NCBI GenBank assembly: GCA_961205875.1
Contig: OY540812.1
Span: forward strand, 24,189,098-24,253,097
Direction: 5' to 3'
DNA from: Sialis fuliginosa
Lineage: Eukaryota > Arthropoda > Insecta > Megaloptera > Sialidae
Length of the DNA stretch: 64,000 bases
The notes beneath the pieces were generated by a model. That model made no database searches and had not been told where the DNA came from. It saw nothing but the letters and a program-made list of their open reading frames with translations. Within the stretch, counting starts at the first letter, position 1. The number at the start of each line of letters is the position of its first letter. Made by a program: the position numbers and the translations under genes. This document shows, in pieces, positions 40,201 to 54,400 of the stretch.

Positions 40201-43200
40201 CGGAAAAAAAATTTCTAGAAAGTTTGGATTTTTATTTCTCTCGATTGAACGAACTCCATCCAACGAACAATCAATATTCTTACAGGAAATTGAACGCTGA
40301 ATAAAAAAGGTCTCTTATCATTTTTTGATAAATTCAATCCTCCGAAAGTTATTCAAGGTTGAAGTTGAGCTTATTGCAAATTTGTGGATTATTTCACTTT
40401 TACGGTAAATTTATTATTGTTTAGAGGAAAATTGTTATTGATTTTTAAAAAATATCCAATTCCGACAAAATAGAATATCGAAATTGATAATTAGTTTAAA
40501 AAATAAAAAAAATAATGGGACTTTCAAGTACATGAATCGTTAAAAGTTGTGCCTAAATTATCTAATTAACTTTCGGAGGATTGAATTTTTCAAAAAATGA
40601 TAAGAGACCTTTTTTATTCAGCGTTCAATTTCCTGTAAGAATATTGATTGTTCGTTCGATGGAGTTCGTTCAATCGAGAGAAATAAAAATCCAAACTTTC
40701 TAGAAATTTTTTTTCCGTGTTAATTAAATGAAAAATCGAAAAATTCAGTTCGCGACCTCTAAATATTGATATTAAGGGCTCAAATTTTGACTGAATTTTT
40801 ATTTTGATACCTTCTAACGAAATTTCAAGAACTTTTTGAAAAAAAAAATTTGTTGATTTTTTTGGCACACCCTACTATACATATACCATTATACATATAT
40901 GTCTACTAAAACATACATACCATTAAAATTATTATTTACAAGTGAACGTTATTTTATAATAATATAATAGCATTCAATAAAAATTCAATTTATAAAATTG
41001 CATTACACTTATATTAAATACACTGGCACCGACTTGGAACTTTTTAGGGAGAAAAATAATTCCTTCACCTTCAGTATTTTATAACATAAATAATACATAA
41101 AATATTATTCTAGAATATAATAAAAGATATATATATTTATTTATGTATTATTAGTCTATCTTATTGAAATAAATAATATATTTTTTAATACCTATCACGA
41201 CTCAAATAATATTATCTATTTTATCAAAACATACTATTATCTTGAAATGTATGACAAAAATAAACGTATTAATAAATGAAATGTAAATTAAATTTTCTAA
41301 TGAATAGTAGGTATTAATAACAAAATATAACTAAATCTCAAACAAAATAATATTAAATCTTCCGTATGAGATGTTGTTTAACACTTATGTTAGGTTTTGT
41401 TGTCTATAGTTTTCTAATGTGCTAATATTTATAGACAAAATGATACAACTGCCAAATCTGTAATTTATTTTGAGACTTGACTTAAATGTACTTTTTTTAT
41501 TCATAATAGCAGGAATTAATGATAACAATGATAAGGGGGAGGGGGAGCGGGGGGATAGGGACAATCGCACTCCTATGCTTGTCTTTAGTTTCTATTAAAT
41601 TAAACAAAACTCGTCAACAAAATTAAAGGATTTTTTTATTTTCCCAAAAAATTGTGCAATATTTAAATACCTTTAACTTTCGTAAAAATGGTCACAGTGA
41701 AAATTTTCCAATAGGAAATTGAAGTTTAAAGTATTTATCTATCTAACTTTATTTAGACACATCTTAAAATTTTATAGGCCATTTCAATTTTTTTTATAAT
41801 TTTGGTAGCGTGCGCCCTCAGCTTTAAAATACTATTTTGCTTTTTTTCATCGAGTTACTGAAGTTTTCAGCTAAAAACGTCGTTTTACAAATTGAATAAA
41901 CTATACAATTAAACAAATTTTTACGTGTATCCTTTTCAATTAATTTTGGCAATTGAAGATTGAACTATTTTTTAGCGAAGCTACATTACGATAAATTTAG
42001 AGTAATTTTTTGTTACTACTATAACGAATAAGTATTTTTTTACTACTACGAATAAGTACGTATTAAAAATCGTAGCTAAATTTCTTCTATACGAATTAAA
42101 AAACTTGAAGTGTAAGCCTACTTATTTATTTTTTTAAATGAAAAAAAATTGTGGTCGATTTTACGACGATTTAAACATAATAATATGTACTTCAATAACT
42201 TAAAAAAAAGTTTTTGGAAAAATTTATTTGCAATAATTTTTACCAATGTTACCCCCAACCCCTCTCTGGTTATGAAAATTCCACCCACATGCATAAAATG
42301 AAATGTCACCGCCTATGTTGTTTATATATTTTGATCTTTAATTCAAGTTGAATTATTTAACCGTAGCGGTCCCTTTACAGTTGTACCAAGCATGTCAATT
42401 TATTATGTATGCTAATTTAATTAAGATACAATTTTTGATAAAAAGCCCTCTCCCCTGAAAAAAATCGTTTAGCCACTTGTTTATTTAACACTTACAAGTA
42501 ACACTGCTCAATTGTCATTCGCCGATTTTCTTGAAACTGCACACACGTAGTACATCGAAAAACATTTAACATGTGTTTTTTATTTTGGTTAACAAGGCGT
42601 TTAGGTTAGAAAACGCTCTTACAGCTTTTACGACATTTCTCTATCATAATTTCATTAACTGCGTGTTTTTGAGATCGCTAATGACGATTTTGACATTAGT
42701 TTAACGAGATTCAGAATGGCAAATACAAAATGGTGGATTAAATCGCTTAATTATTTATTTATTTTCTATTTTATTTAACGCCATTTACGAAGTTTATTAG
42801 ATACATGATGACGATTTTGGCAACAGTTATATCAATCTAGAGGTGGCGGATGAAAAATTCAATATGACGCAATGTTTTTTGATGTACTACGTGTGTGCAA
42901 AGTTTAAAGAATAAAATCTTGGTTTGACGGTCTTAAGCATAAATTCCTTTGTTGTTGTTGTGCTTAAAAAGAAACCAAGTTTTAAAAAGTATAACATGTA
43001 AAAAGATAACTTATGCGTTATAATGATGATGTGTGTCCATTGCTGAATAAAGATGGGTAGAGTAGACTTGTCTCAACAAAAATGTTTTTTATAAATGTTT
43101 ATGCGATTTTACAATGTGTACGTTGAAACATAATTCAAGAAAACATACTTCACGGTAAACATGGTATAAGAGGACAAATCTATTGGTTTCTTTTAACATA

Positions 43201-45389
43201 CAAACTCCATTATTCCGAAAACAATTTTTAAAGTACAAAACTTCATTTATCGTGTAAACGTTAAGATCTGGTTTTATATTTCGACTCGGGTACATATTTA
43301 ATGGGGGCTTAGTAAAATAAATTTCTACACAATATACCAACTTCTTCTCTTCACGTGAAAACATCCAACATCAACAAAAAATCCATCCACAGACACATTT
43401 GGAACAGATGATCGTACCGGACAAGCAGCGCACGCTATACCTGGTGATGTCGAGGATATACACAGCTATGTATGGGTTCGCGTGTGTCAACTCGTGGCGG
43501 GGTGCGTGGCTGTTACTGGACGTGTACACGGAGCTGGACGTGGGAACCGTGACCGCGACCACTGCCGTCAGCGTCATTGCCTTAGCGGCCATGCGTAGCC
43601 TGAGGAACGTTTCCGCGCCGCCGTTTGTAGTCGTTATTGATATCGATCAAGGATACTTCGAGGTGCCGACTATGTTTAGAGTACCGGTAAGGATATGGAT
43701 GAGCATGTATTGGGTGAATAAAAATAATTGTGGTTTTAGTATATTTCCATAACTATAATTATATAAACTTGTATTTAAATGTTTATTAAAAATTGATAAT
43801 ATAGCAGGGCTTCGAACCGAAAACCGGAAAAACCGTTATTTTTGCCGGAACGAAAACCGGAACCGAACCGAAATATATTTTTTTACTCGAACCGGAACGA
43901 AAACCGAAACGAAAAAAATAACGGTTCGAAGCCCTGTAATATAGCATTCAAATAAATCAATTTTTAATCACAATTAATAAACTATTAAATTTTTAAACTT
44001 ATTATTTTTGAGTTTTGTCCCACTTTAATATCACTTGACGTTTCGACCAACATCTCGTGGTCTTCTCCAGAGGTAAAGTGTCGAGTCCAGAAGATGTAAC
44101 TGCTGGACTCGGCACTTCACATCTGAAGGAAACCACAATATGTTGGTAGAAACGTTAAGTGATATTAAAATAAGACGCGGGAATAAACCCAAAAATAATA
44201 AATTTAAAAAATACAACAATCGTGAAACTCTACGTTAAAAAAAATATAATTTTATTTATTTAAATATATTTTATATTTATATTATTAAATCTCTCTATCA
44301 ATATTGGGAAATCAAACTTATCAAATTCGTATTATTTACACTTTTTATGGAAAGTCTATTTAATATTTATACTAAAGTCTTAAATTCAGAGGTTATTTTA
44401 AGGAAATTTTAGAACTGCACAATTTAAGGCAAAGCAAATAAAACAAAAATTTCAATAATAAGAAAAGAGCTTTCGTAGATACAATTGAATGACCTTTTTT
44501 CGGTATTTCAATTTAAAACAAAATTTCAATTGCAAATTGTTGCACGTTTATCTTTGTGTACTGCACAAAATAAGTTTTAAAACTGCACATTTCAATTTTA
44601 GAGCTGCACAAACAATCTAAACTGCACACTTAAATTCATCCAAAAAAACAATAATCAAGTAGTTGAAAAATTTAAATAGTTGTTAAAATTTAAATAATTA
44701 CCAATTTTTTGCTTTACTTTACTGTTAGAGCTGTATAATACTACACTACAAAATAAACATTGTTTGAAGAAACTCTATCACTGAAAAGAAGACTTTATTT
44801 TTATTGAACTATATTTAATTCGTTTGACTAAAATAAAATGTAATACATACTGAACCTATACTTTACTATTGATCACTATCACTTTTTCATTTGAGCTACA
44901 GCTACACATGTGTATAGAAAAAGTTCACGTTGAAGATTAAACTATAGAAATAATGTAGATTTTATCATTTAAACGTTTTAAAAAAATAATTTTATGTGAT
45001 GTAGAAAAATGTTCACATGTAAAATTGATTCAAGTTTGTACAATGCTCATTTCGGCTACAAATTAAAGAACATTGTAGATACATGTGCAAACGTTAATGT
45101 TTAACAAATAAAGAGATGTAGGTACAAAGTACCTAACTAAAAAACAATTAACATTAAATATAATATAAATGATTGGAAACATTTATATTAGATACGAGTA
45201 GAACTAATAATTCTAGTGTAGTTATATTATATCATACTATTAGAAACTGGAAAGACTATGGTTTCTTAGTCACTTAAACTAAAATATAATTTAACCACTC
45301 GGCACGTGTTTCGATTTCACACGAATTCCTCATCAGGAGCCTAATATGTATGAACAGTATAATAGTTGATTATTATTTATATACTATAT

Positions 45390-45424
<35 letters not shown>

Positions 45425-48400
45425 TCTTTATTCGTAAACTCATTACATAGAGTATTGAACGTGTCATAGAAAAAAACAAAACATAATTACCTATATATAT
45501 GAAAAAACAAAAAACAATAAATAATAATAATATAAATAATATTAATAAAAGTAAAGAATAAGGCAAAACGGAAAAGAGAAGAGAAAAAAGAACAGAGAAA
45601 AAAAAAAGAACATTCATTCTACTAAACTAATATCTAACATATTATATATGTATCTAAGTTAAATTTCACTTACAAAATATTCTTGTATGCTGTAGTAGCA
45701 TCGATCCAACAAGAATGACTTCAATTCTTTAACAAATTTGTTAATAGGTAGCAGCTTCAGATCTTTTGGCAATTTATTATAAATTTTAATGGCATAATTC
45801 AAAGGCCCTTTGAATACTGTAGCCAAGGATGTAGCAGATTGGACATAATCATCTTTATTTCTTGTATTGTATTCATGAACGTGCACATTTTTATTGAATA
45901 AGTCTGATTCCTTCTTCACAAAAGTTGAACATTCTAATATATACAGCCCTGTTAACGTAAGTACTCCTAGTTGTTTGAAAAGTGGTCGACAAGGTTCATT
46001 AGGACTCTTTCCACAGATAATTCGTACACATCTTTTTATATAGGGTTGTATATACAGAGCAATTTCTTCGACATATTTAAAAATGTATTTCTACTAGATC
46101 GAGTCCTTTGTTGACAAGCAATTGATAAAAAAATAATATCTTTATAATACTTAATTGATATACAAAAAAATCAGCCAGCTAATATTTATTACTTAAATCA
46201 ATTAATATATTCCTATTTCTTGATACATTTAATCTAAATAATTACTTTGTATAATATCATTATTATTTATATTTAATAATAAATATGTTTAATAAATTGT
46301 ATTATATTTACCGACGATTTAATAATCCGGAAAACATTTTTCGTTGACCTAGATCTCAAAAGAAAAAAAGTATGAATAAGATCATGCAGAAACTTTAAAA
46401 ATAATAATGAAAAATATTGAAGTGAACTATGATTTACAAACAGACAAGATAAAGTTCTCCGAGGTCATTATTTCTTTCTTTATGCAATATTCAATATTGT
46501 CACTAACAAAGATAGTATTTTGTTTTGTATTTAAGTATACAGTCACGTGTAGTAAAGCAAATAATAATAGTTTAATAAAATATTTTATTGTAAAACTTAA
46601 GTATTCTTATCTAGTACGACTTAAGGGGGAGCCATTTTATTTATTTCCAGTTCGGGGCTAGCTTGTTTCTAACTTATCTGTTCATTCGGTTTCGTAAGAC
46701 CCACTTATAGTAAGTACGTATTTATTTTTTTGTTTGAGTAATATTAAATTAAATTAATAATAATTTAAATTAAACATTTTCTCGTGCTACTCCACAGGTT
46801 CAATGATTTTTAATGCCTCATAAATATACCCTATTTATTTTTCTTATTTTTACTATATACATACATATGTAAGTAACATACTTAATCTGGAAAAAGTTTA
46901 ATTTGGTAAATAATTGTTAGTTACTAAAATCCATACATAAATATGTTCTGTAGACCTGCTTGTAATACTTATATGATAAATTTTAATAAATAATATATTT
47001 TATATAACAAATACATAATGAAACAAGTATTTCAGCATTTCCCAAGGGGGTGGAAAAGTTTGTATGAGATTTTTTTTTTGTTTGTATTCACTCGAATGAA
47101 ACTTGGCACATATATTCTACAAGACAAATAGCAATTTAGAAAATTCAACCCTGAAGGGTTGGGTAGAGCGGGGGGATTAATTATAAACTTTTTAAATTTT
47201 GATATATTTATCTACATAACTGTTCATAATATCAATGTCAATTGGGACAAAATAATATTCAATTAAAATAAAAATTTCGACATTCAACCACAATAGTGTA
47301 AGAGGGGAACGAGGGTGGGTTTTTGATATGTTTATCTACATAATCACTTTAGTTATATAGGTAAATTCGGGCAAAATAGTTATCTATTAAAATAAATATT
47401 CCGACATTCAACCTCTAAGTCGCGGGTAGAATGGGGGTGGGTTTTTGTAATTTTTAACTAAGATCCGACATATTTACGATTTTTTATAGGTGATGAATAA
47501 TCAAAAAGAATAATTTAATATTTCATCCCCTGTCACGTATGGAGGTTTGTAATTACATTCATCGATCCGGCGGGAAAAAAACTTCAGGGGAGGGGGTTTT
47601 AGGGGGGAAACGCATTAAGGAGCCGAGATATTTACGATTGTGCATAATGAATGAAAAACAAAAAAATAATAATTTAATATTTCATCCCATGTCTTAAAAT
47701 ATTATGTGTGCTACCAACATAAAAAAAATATACAACGCGAGCGAAGCCGCGGGAAATTCCGTTGTACGAAAGTGCCCAACCAAAAAATTTAAAAATGGTG
47801 ACTAATTCGAAGTACTTTTTATTCTTTGAAAATTTTTCTAAAAGTAGACCCTTCAGGAGATAAAAATAAAAATAAATAAAAACATAAAATTATTTATTAA
47901 ACATAAAATGTTTCGATTCCCTCAGGAGCAGAAATTATTGATTGCGACCATTACAACTTTTGATCAGCAAAAAAAAAATTCACCAAAAGGTAAAATTCAT
48001 TGCATTTCTGTGGGATCATTTCGTTTGCTCTACTGTTAAACCGCCTCGCGGACATTGGTTTATTAACAAAAAATTATTGTTTTGATATACTCTACAACTT
48101 CTGAAAGTTTGTCGATATAATAAATTGTTTTGTTGAAGTTAGTCGCTGTTGCTTCTAATGAATCATACATTATTTATATAAATATGTATGCATGTATAAT
48201 ATTAATTAATTTATATGTTAATACGATGACGACTAATATTTTATGTTCTTCATAACGAAAAAATTAATTTCAAAACAGTTTTCACGTGACAAGTAAATAC
48301 ATGTGAATCTCATTACTTTACAATCATGTTGTCTTTGATAAACGGACAATCCAGCTTACGAGTGAATGTTATCAGTATATAAGTAAATAAATATAAAACA

Positions 48401-51400
48401 TAAATATTGCAATTCAATGACATTAACATTACGAGCATAAGTATTATAATCTTTATAAACAACACAGATGAAATTTATTTACACATTTAAAAAAAATGCG
48501 TGTTTCAATAGCAATGCTGTCCCCTTCAGAATTAATATATACAAATGTACATTATGTAGGTATGTATGTACAAATACATATATTATGTTACATTAATTGA
48601 AACTTGTAAATGCAGGTGCGTATTTAGGAAAGGCACTGGGGGTTCCCTATAAAAATTTTGATTGTTTTAATTTAAGAAATTATTCGGCTGAGGCTATATT
48701 GCGGTTTTGACTTCAACTTTTTTTTTGGCCTGCCATCTTCGATGATTTAGCCATGCTTCAATATTTTACTGTTAACAAAACATCATTATGTTTGCGACAT
48801 TTGTTGCGTTTGTTCTGTTCCCACCTGAAAATAGCGAGCAAATGATTTCTTTTGGTCAAATACAATTTACCGGCAAGCTTGGAGAATGTTTGGCGTGTTT
48901 GTTCTATTCGGAGAATAATTATAAAAAATGTATTGGATGAAGACAATCCTTGTTTAATATATATCAAAAACAATATTTTCTTAACGCATTAGAATATAAT
49001 TTTAATCCAACTACATATATTATTACTCTTCTTTAAAAAGAAAACAATAAATTCTCTGTTTTAAACAACAAAAGTTTTATGCGTGTAGCGGAATAATACT
49101 TTGTACACTCACGGTTCTTTTGGAGTAAAATATTCAAATCAAGACGCACCATAAAAATGAAACTATTACCACTAGAGCTTCTTAAACTTTTTTTTAACTG
49201 CCCACACCACTTAAATTATTAAAATGTGTTCTAGCATCCCCAGTACAAAAATCTAATTTTGTACCATTATCCATATTATGTGAAATAATGGAATCGTCGT
49301 TTATTTAATGAATATTAACATATATGTATTAACATATATGTATGTATATATGTACATACAATGAACATATGACACCAGAAACCAGTTTATTTTACTATGT
49401 GTTATTATAAATTTTAATAACAATAAAAATAGTATACATGCATTCATGCATACATATTTATATATATTTATTTATTTATTTATTGGTGGATTGATGGATT
49501 GAGTGATTGGTTGATTGAATGATTGATTGATTGATTTATTGATTTTTTTATTTACTCACTTATTTATTTATTTCCTATCAAATTGCATATTCATTAACAG
49601 AGTGATCTAATATAATCTAACTATTTGTAAGAACACTAATTAATAAACAAAATGAAGATTGAGTACCTACGTGTACATTTTAACATAAGGTAAATCAAAC
49701 AAGGTAATCTTAAAATAATTTTAAAACTACAATATAAATATTAATCACAAATTTTTAATTACGATCTTTGAATGTAATTTTTGTTGTAAACATTTTTTTA
49801 TAATATTTACAGTGTTATTTAGAATTATAATTACAATATGATAATTAATTTATATTTGTTATCATGTCTCCTAGCCTCCTGAGATTCTTCTTGCACCTCA
49901 AAATTACTGCACTAGAGCGTACTGATAAATACCGATTGACAATGTTTTATCATAATATTAAATGTTTGGTTAAAAATTTGGTCGGTGACTGCGATATGTA
50001 TAGTATGAATAAAAAGTAATTTTTTACCATCCGCTGATAGTTCGCTCTGTGTTGGTGATGGTTTGTAACAGAGGTGTTATCCGATTCTAAAATCTTATCA
50101 GAAATAATTTCATATCCGAATCTGAAATTGAATCCGAAACCGAAAAAAATATCCCTATCCGTAACTGATATTTATGTCAGTACCCTAAGAACTCTAGTAT
50201 TTATAGTTGTAATTAACTTTTAATTAACATTATCGAATTCAAATTTTGTATATAGTTAGAGGGGGTCATGGCTAGTAAGAAAAAAATATTTTAGCTGCGG
50301 TTAAACGGTTTAAGGGGGTGAAATATCCCTATAAAAATGTGCAAAATAATCGTATATTTAACTCTGAAACTAATGAAGATATAAAACAATTTATTTTCGA
50401 GGAAATCGTGTTTTTATAAACATACTAATAAATTTTTTTATATTTTATTGGTAAATACATAATAAAGTATCTATTTAATTTGTTTTGTTTTCTCAAGAGT
50501 TTTCCATTTAGCTTCATAACGGTTCACTAAAAATTGAAATTACCAGGTTTGAAAACTTCTGTTTGTTTCAGAGTACTCGACATAACACCGTGCTGTATCT
50601 ACTGGATTGCTTGTTCTCCGTTTTCATTATCGGCAGTCTCGTCGTGTTCGTATGGCGAGGATTCTGGGTAATGATTGACCTGTTCCTCTTCCCAGAAAAA
50701 GAAAATTATTCAGCTGTAGGGAGTCTTGTAAGTAATCCTGTAATATATATGCATTTTTATATTATACTATATATGCGAAGATATTTTTTTATGATTAACT
50801 GAAAAAGAAAGAAAATGTCTAACTGGAAAAATGTATAACAGTTATGTATTACATGCGTTATTACATGTATGTCGGTTTTGTATAAATCCTAATGTTTCCT
50901 ATCCATGAGTGTAGCCAGGTTGGGGCTGGTTAGGTTTTTGGGCAAAAAATAATAAGTAAATTAATCTATTGGCTAAACAAAAATATTTCTAGGTAAAATG
51001 TCCATTTGATTTTAAACGTAAATCTATATTTTGGATCCCGAAAGAACGTCATTTTTTTAATTGCAATTAATTTTGTCTTACATAAAACAAAAAATGTTAG
51101 TTTTTAGACATTTCAATAATATATTTTTCGAATTATCTTATAGACCAGTTAAATTATATCGATTTATTACCTAAAATAGAAAAAAATAGAATGAATGAAA
51201 TTCACCAAAATCGATAACTATAGTTGAAGAATTTTGTCTTCTATAAGTTACATAAAAATTTATTTCAAAGAAAAATGAATATGTGAACGATTTTTTCGTT
51301 GTTATTTTTTGCACGCCTGTAAAATAAACTAGGTTATCGAGTTGATAAAAAAAACGCGCATTTTCATGAACTTAAGTTACAACGTTATAACCGCGTAACA

Positions 51401-54400
51401 CAGAAACGATAGAATATTTAAGAAAAATTGAAAAATAACCCAATATTTTTTTACAATAATTAAGGCCCATTGAAAAGATTTTCTATTTTAAAAAAGTATT
51501 AATGTATTAGGTTAGGTTGTAAGAGCTTTTTCAACACCCAAAAAAACTACCAAATTGTCCTGAATGAATATTAAAATACAACAGAAAACAATAAAATTTT
51601 ATTTTGATTTCTTACAGCAACATATTATAGAGAATTAAATTTTCTACAAAAAATATCCCAAGTGCTCAATTCATAGATCCAGTATATTCGTTTAAATATT
51701 ATCATAAAAAGTAAAATCCAATTTTTATGATAATTTGTAAACAAACATATCTTTAAAATTACTATATTTATAATTGAACAGTTAATTCTCTACAAAATAT
51801 TCTTCTGAGAAATTTTCAAAATAATTTTTTTAACGAGCTATTCACGCGTAAGTGAAAAAATAATTTTTCCCATGTTAATTAAATAAGAAAAAGACTCGGT
51901 TTGCACCGTTCACAGGTTTGATTTACGAGTCTGAAATTTTGGTACAATTAACTTTTGACCCAAAGCTAAAACATAAGCCAATGGGACCGAAAAAATAAAA
52001 ATACATCCTAATATATATATTGTATATGTTGACAAATCCTACCGAAATATAAATATATCTACATACATGTATACTTAATCCTTCAAAGGCCTCCGCATAT
52101 AAACCCGGTTAAGATATGATGACCCTATTGTCGAGTGCGCATTATTACTTGAGGTTGACAATATTGTACAAAATGGCAGGCAGGAAATCTTATTCATGAA
52201 CAGCAAACTTAGACCAATTACTGCACAATACGTGACGAAGGTCAAACCTTTAGGTATAACACAAACATACTATACGAGTAATGTTCGCCGACAAAGATTG
52301 TCTACAGTCTACATTATGTTGTAAATAACCTGTACACTATACAACGTATTAATGTATTTGTTTATAAAAATAACTAAATATTAATTATTAAGAAAAAAAA
52401 TGCTGAAATATTAATGCCCGGTATTATAAAGAATTTGCTTGAATGCAAAAGCAAATTAGCTTTCAGCTGCTAGGCACTAAATATAAATGACAACATACTC
52501 ACAGATGTTGTGAATGAAATCGTACATATGATAACCTTGACGCATGCGAGATAAGTAAAAATCAGCGACTTAAAATAAGTGCTGCCAAGTGCACCTCATA
52601 AAATGCATATCATTTACATTACTATACATTTATTACCACTACTTTTAAATATCGAGCAATTTCATAATAATTTGACACCTAGCAGATAGCGTTAACTGGA
52701 AGCTAATTTGCGTTTGCACTCAAGCAAATTCTTTATAATACCGGACATAAGTTGTTTACATATTATGTTAATACAAATTATAATGTTTCATATACTCTTT
52801 ATACTTATGCCATAGAAACGACAATTACATTATTTTACATTTTATAGTGCATAGCATTAATGATTTGTTTTTGCACAAAATTAGTCTGAGCCTCCCCCTA
52901 TATTTATATCTACATACAGGATGAGTCATATCAAGTGGAACAAACTTCAATAGTTGATAGAGAAAAATATTTCAAGAAAAAAAGTTCATATAAATACGTG
53001 TCCAGAAATTCTTCGTGCGGGAGCTACAGATCCCCAAAGAGTTAGCCTAAAATTAGTTTTTATTTAATATTTTAAGAACCCATTGTGATACAGTTATGAA
53101 ATTTTATAATCAGCTTAGTATTAAACACGTATTAATACTAAACCGATTATAAAATTTGTGTTTTTCTTGACCTGAAATGGAAAGATCGAGTGAAAATTTT
53201 GAAATCGGAGAATATATATATATTTTTTTATAAACGATCACAAAGCTTCTCGTGTACCTTAGATAATAAAACAACTCATAACAAAGATACAGCGCATTTT
53301 ATTCATTATTGAATAAAAATCACAATTGCCATGAAAAACTGGTTTGAAGCGACAGCCAAAACTCGAGTGCAATACACATTCAAGTCAAGTAAGTTTTGGA
53401 AAAAAGAATGGTTAATGTTTGAAATTTTTATATTTATTAAAATTCGTTGCTTATTTTGTTAATGTATAACAGCAATGCCGGCTTTATGACCACATATAGA
53501 AAAACTTAGCTTAAATTCTAGTACAATTTTTTCTCTTAATAAAAACGATTTGACGAGGAAAAAAATTAATAATTTCGAATAAGTAAGTGGTGAATATATC
53601 GGAGAAATTTGGGAACAATAAATATCAAAGATATGAAAAGCTTTGTGATCATTTAAAAAAAGGTCTTTCTGTTTCAGGTCATTTTTATTTTTTATTCAAT
53701 TTCTTCAGAACTCAAACAAATATCAAATATGATACGTATTCTTAAATTAAAAATATTATTATTGAACTCAAAATCCTAATTTTAAATAATATGTATTTAA
53801 AAATGTTCACTATGGACCCTGAGGAGTCGCTATAGTTTCAGATTCATTGCATACAAATTTCATAAAACAAAAATAAACGCCTCGAAATGGAGTTTAACGA
53901 AAAAACGATGAAACGACTGATGCTTTAGTTTTTTTACATTTTATATACAGTTATTATTCAAAATTATTCCAATGAAAAAATAAATAATAATAATGTCTAA
54001 TTATATTCAAAAATTATTGTCCCTCGAGATTAAAACTAATATTTAAAAATTATTTTGATAAACAAAGATAGATGGGATACTGTCATCACGAGGCCTTCAG
54101 CAAGTTCCTCATGCGCCTGTCCATAAGTAAAAGATGTAGCTAAAATTCTTAATTAGAATTCAAGAATAACATTTATAGAACAGTTTCACGATTGCTTATA
54201 TTTGTAAATTTTGATGATTTTTTCCTAAAAGCTGCCAATTCAATTTAAAAATATTTATATATTCTTTATCGTTAAATAAGTAAGTTTTTACAATAGCCAG
54301 ATATTTATAAAATGTATCATGCTATAAAAGTAATATTCATTGGTTTAACAAGATGACATAAGTTTTCAAAGAACAAATTAGGCAACGCGTATATTTTAAA

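Larger units (their letters stand above)
37886..43392 (+). other. Intron 3
   Basis: This 5.5 kb intron contains several G-rich runs at 38405-38600 and 41534-41558, a small hairpin at 38647-38790, a large foldback at 40046-40872, a diverged foldback at 42496-42930 and a short repeat at 43029-43098. The remaining parts (about 38791-40045 and 40873-42495) are AT-rich with no supported gene. Confidence 0.7.
43687..50571 (+). other. Intron 4
   Basis: This 6.9 kb intron holds the hAT MITE 43805-43936, Penelope-type fragments, a LINE 3' end and simple repeats, listed separately. The stretches 46100-47040, 47770-49450 and 49575-50560 contain no supported gene. An open frame at 46407-46661 has no recognisable identity. 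Confidence 0.7.

Noticed and set aside
40050-40868. Two 84-codon open frames, nearly identical, on opposite strands
   Set aside because: They are the same sequence seen in the two arms of a foldback element, start with GTG rather than ATG, and overlap the terminal repeats.
43805-43936. CRISPR-like repeats of AACCGGAA
   Set aside because: The repeats are short, irregular and enclosed by hAT termini with an 8-bp target duplication.
45384-45617. Leu/Phe-rich open frame on the minus strand
   Set aside because: It lies in the A/T-rich 3' UTR and (TAA)n tail of the truncated LINE.
46407-46661. 84-codon open frame in intron 4
   Set aside because: No family resemblance, AT-driven composition and no splice context.
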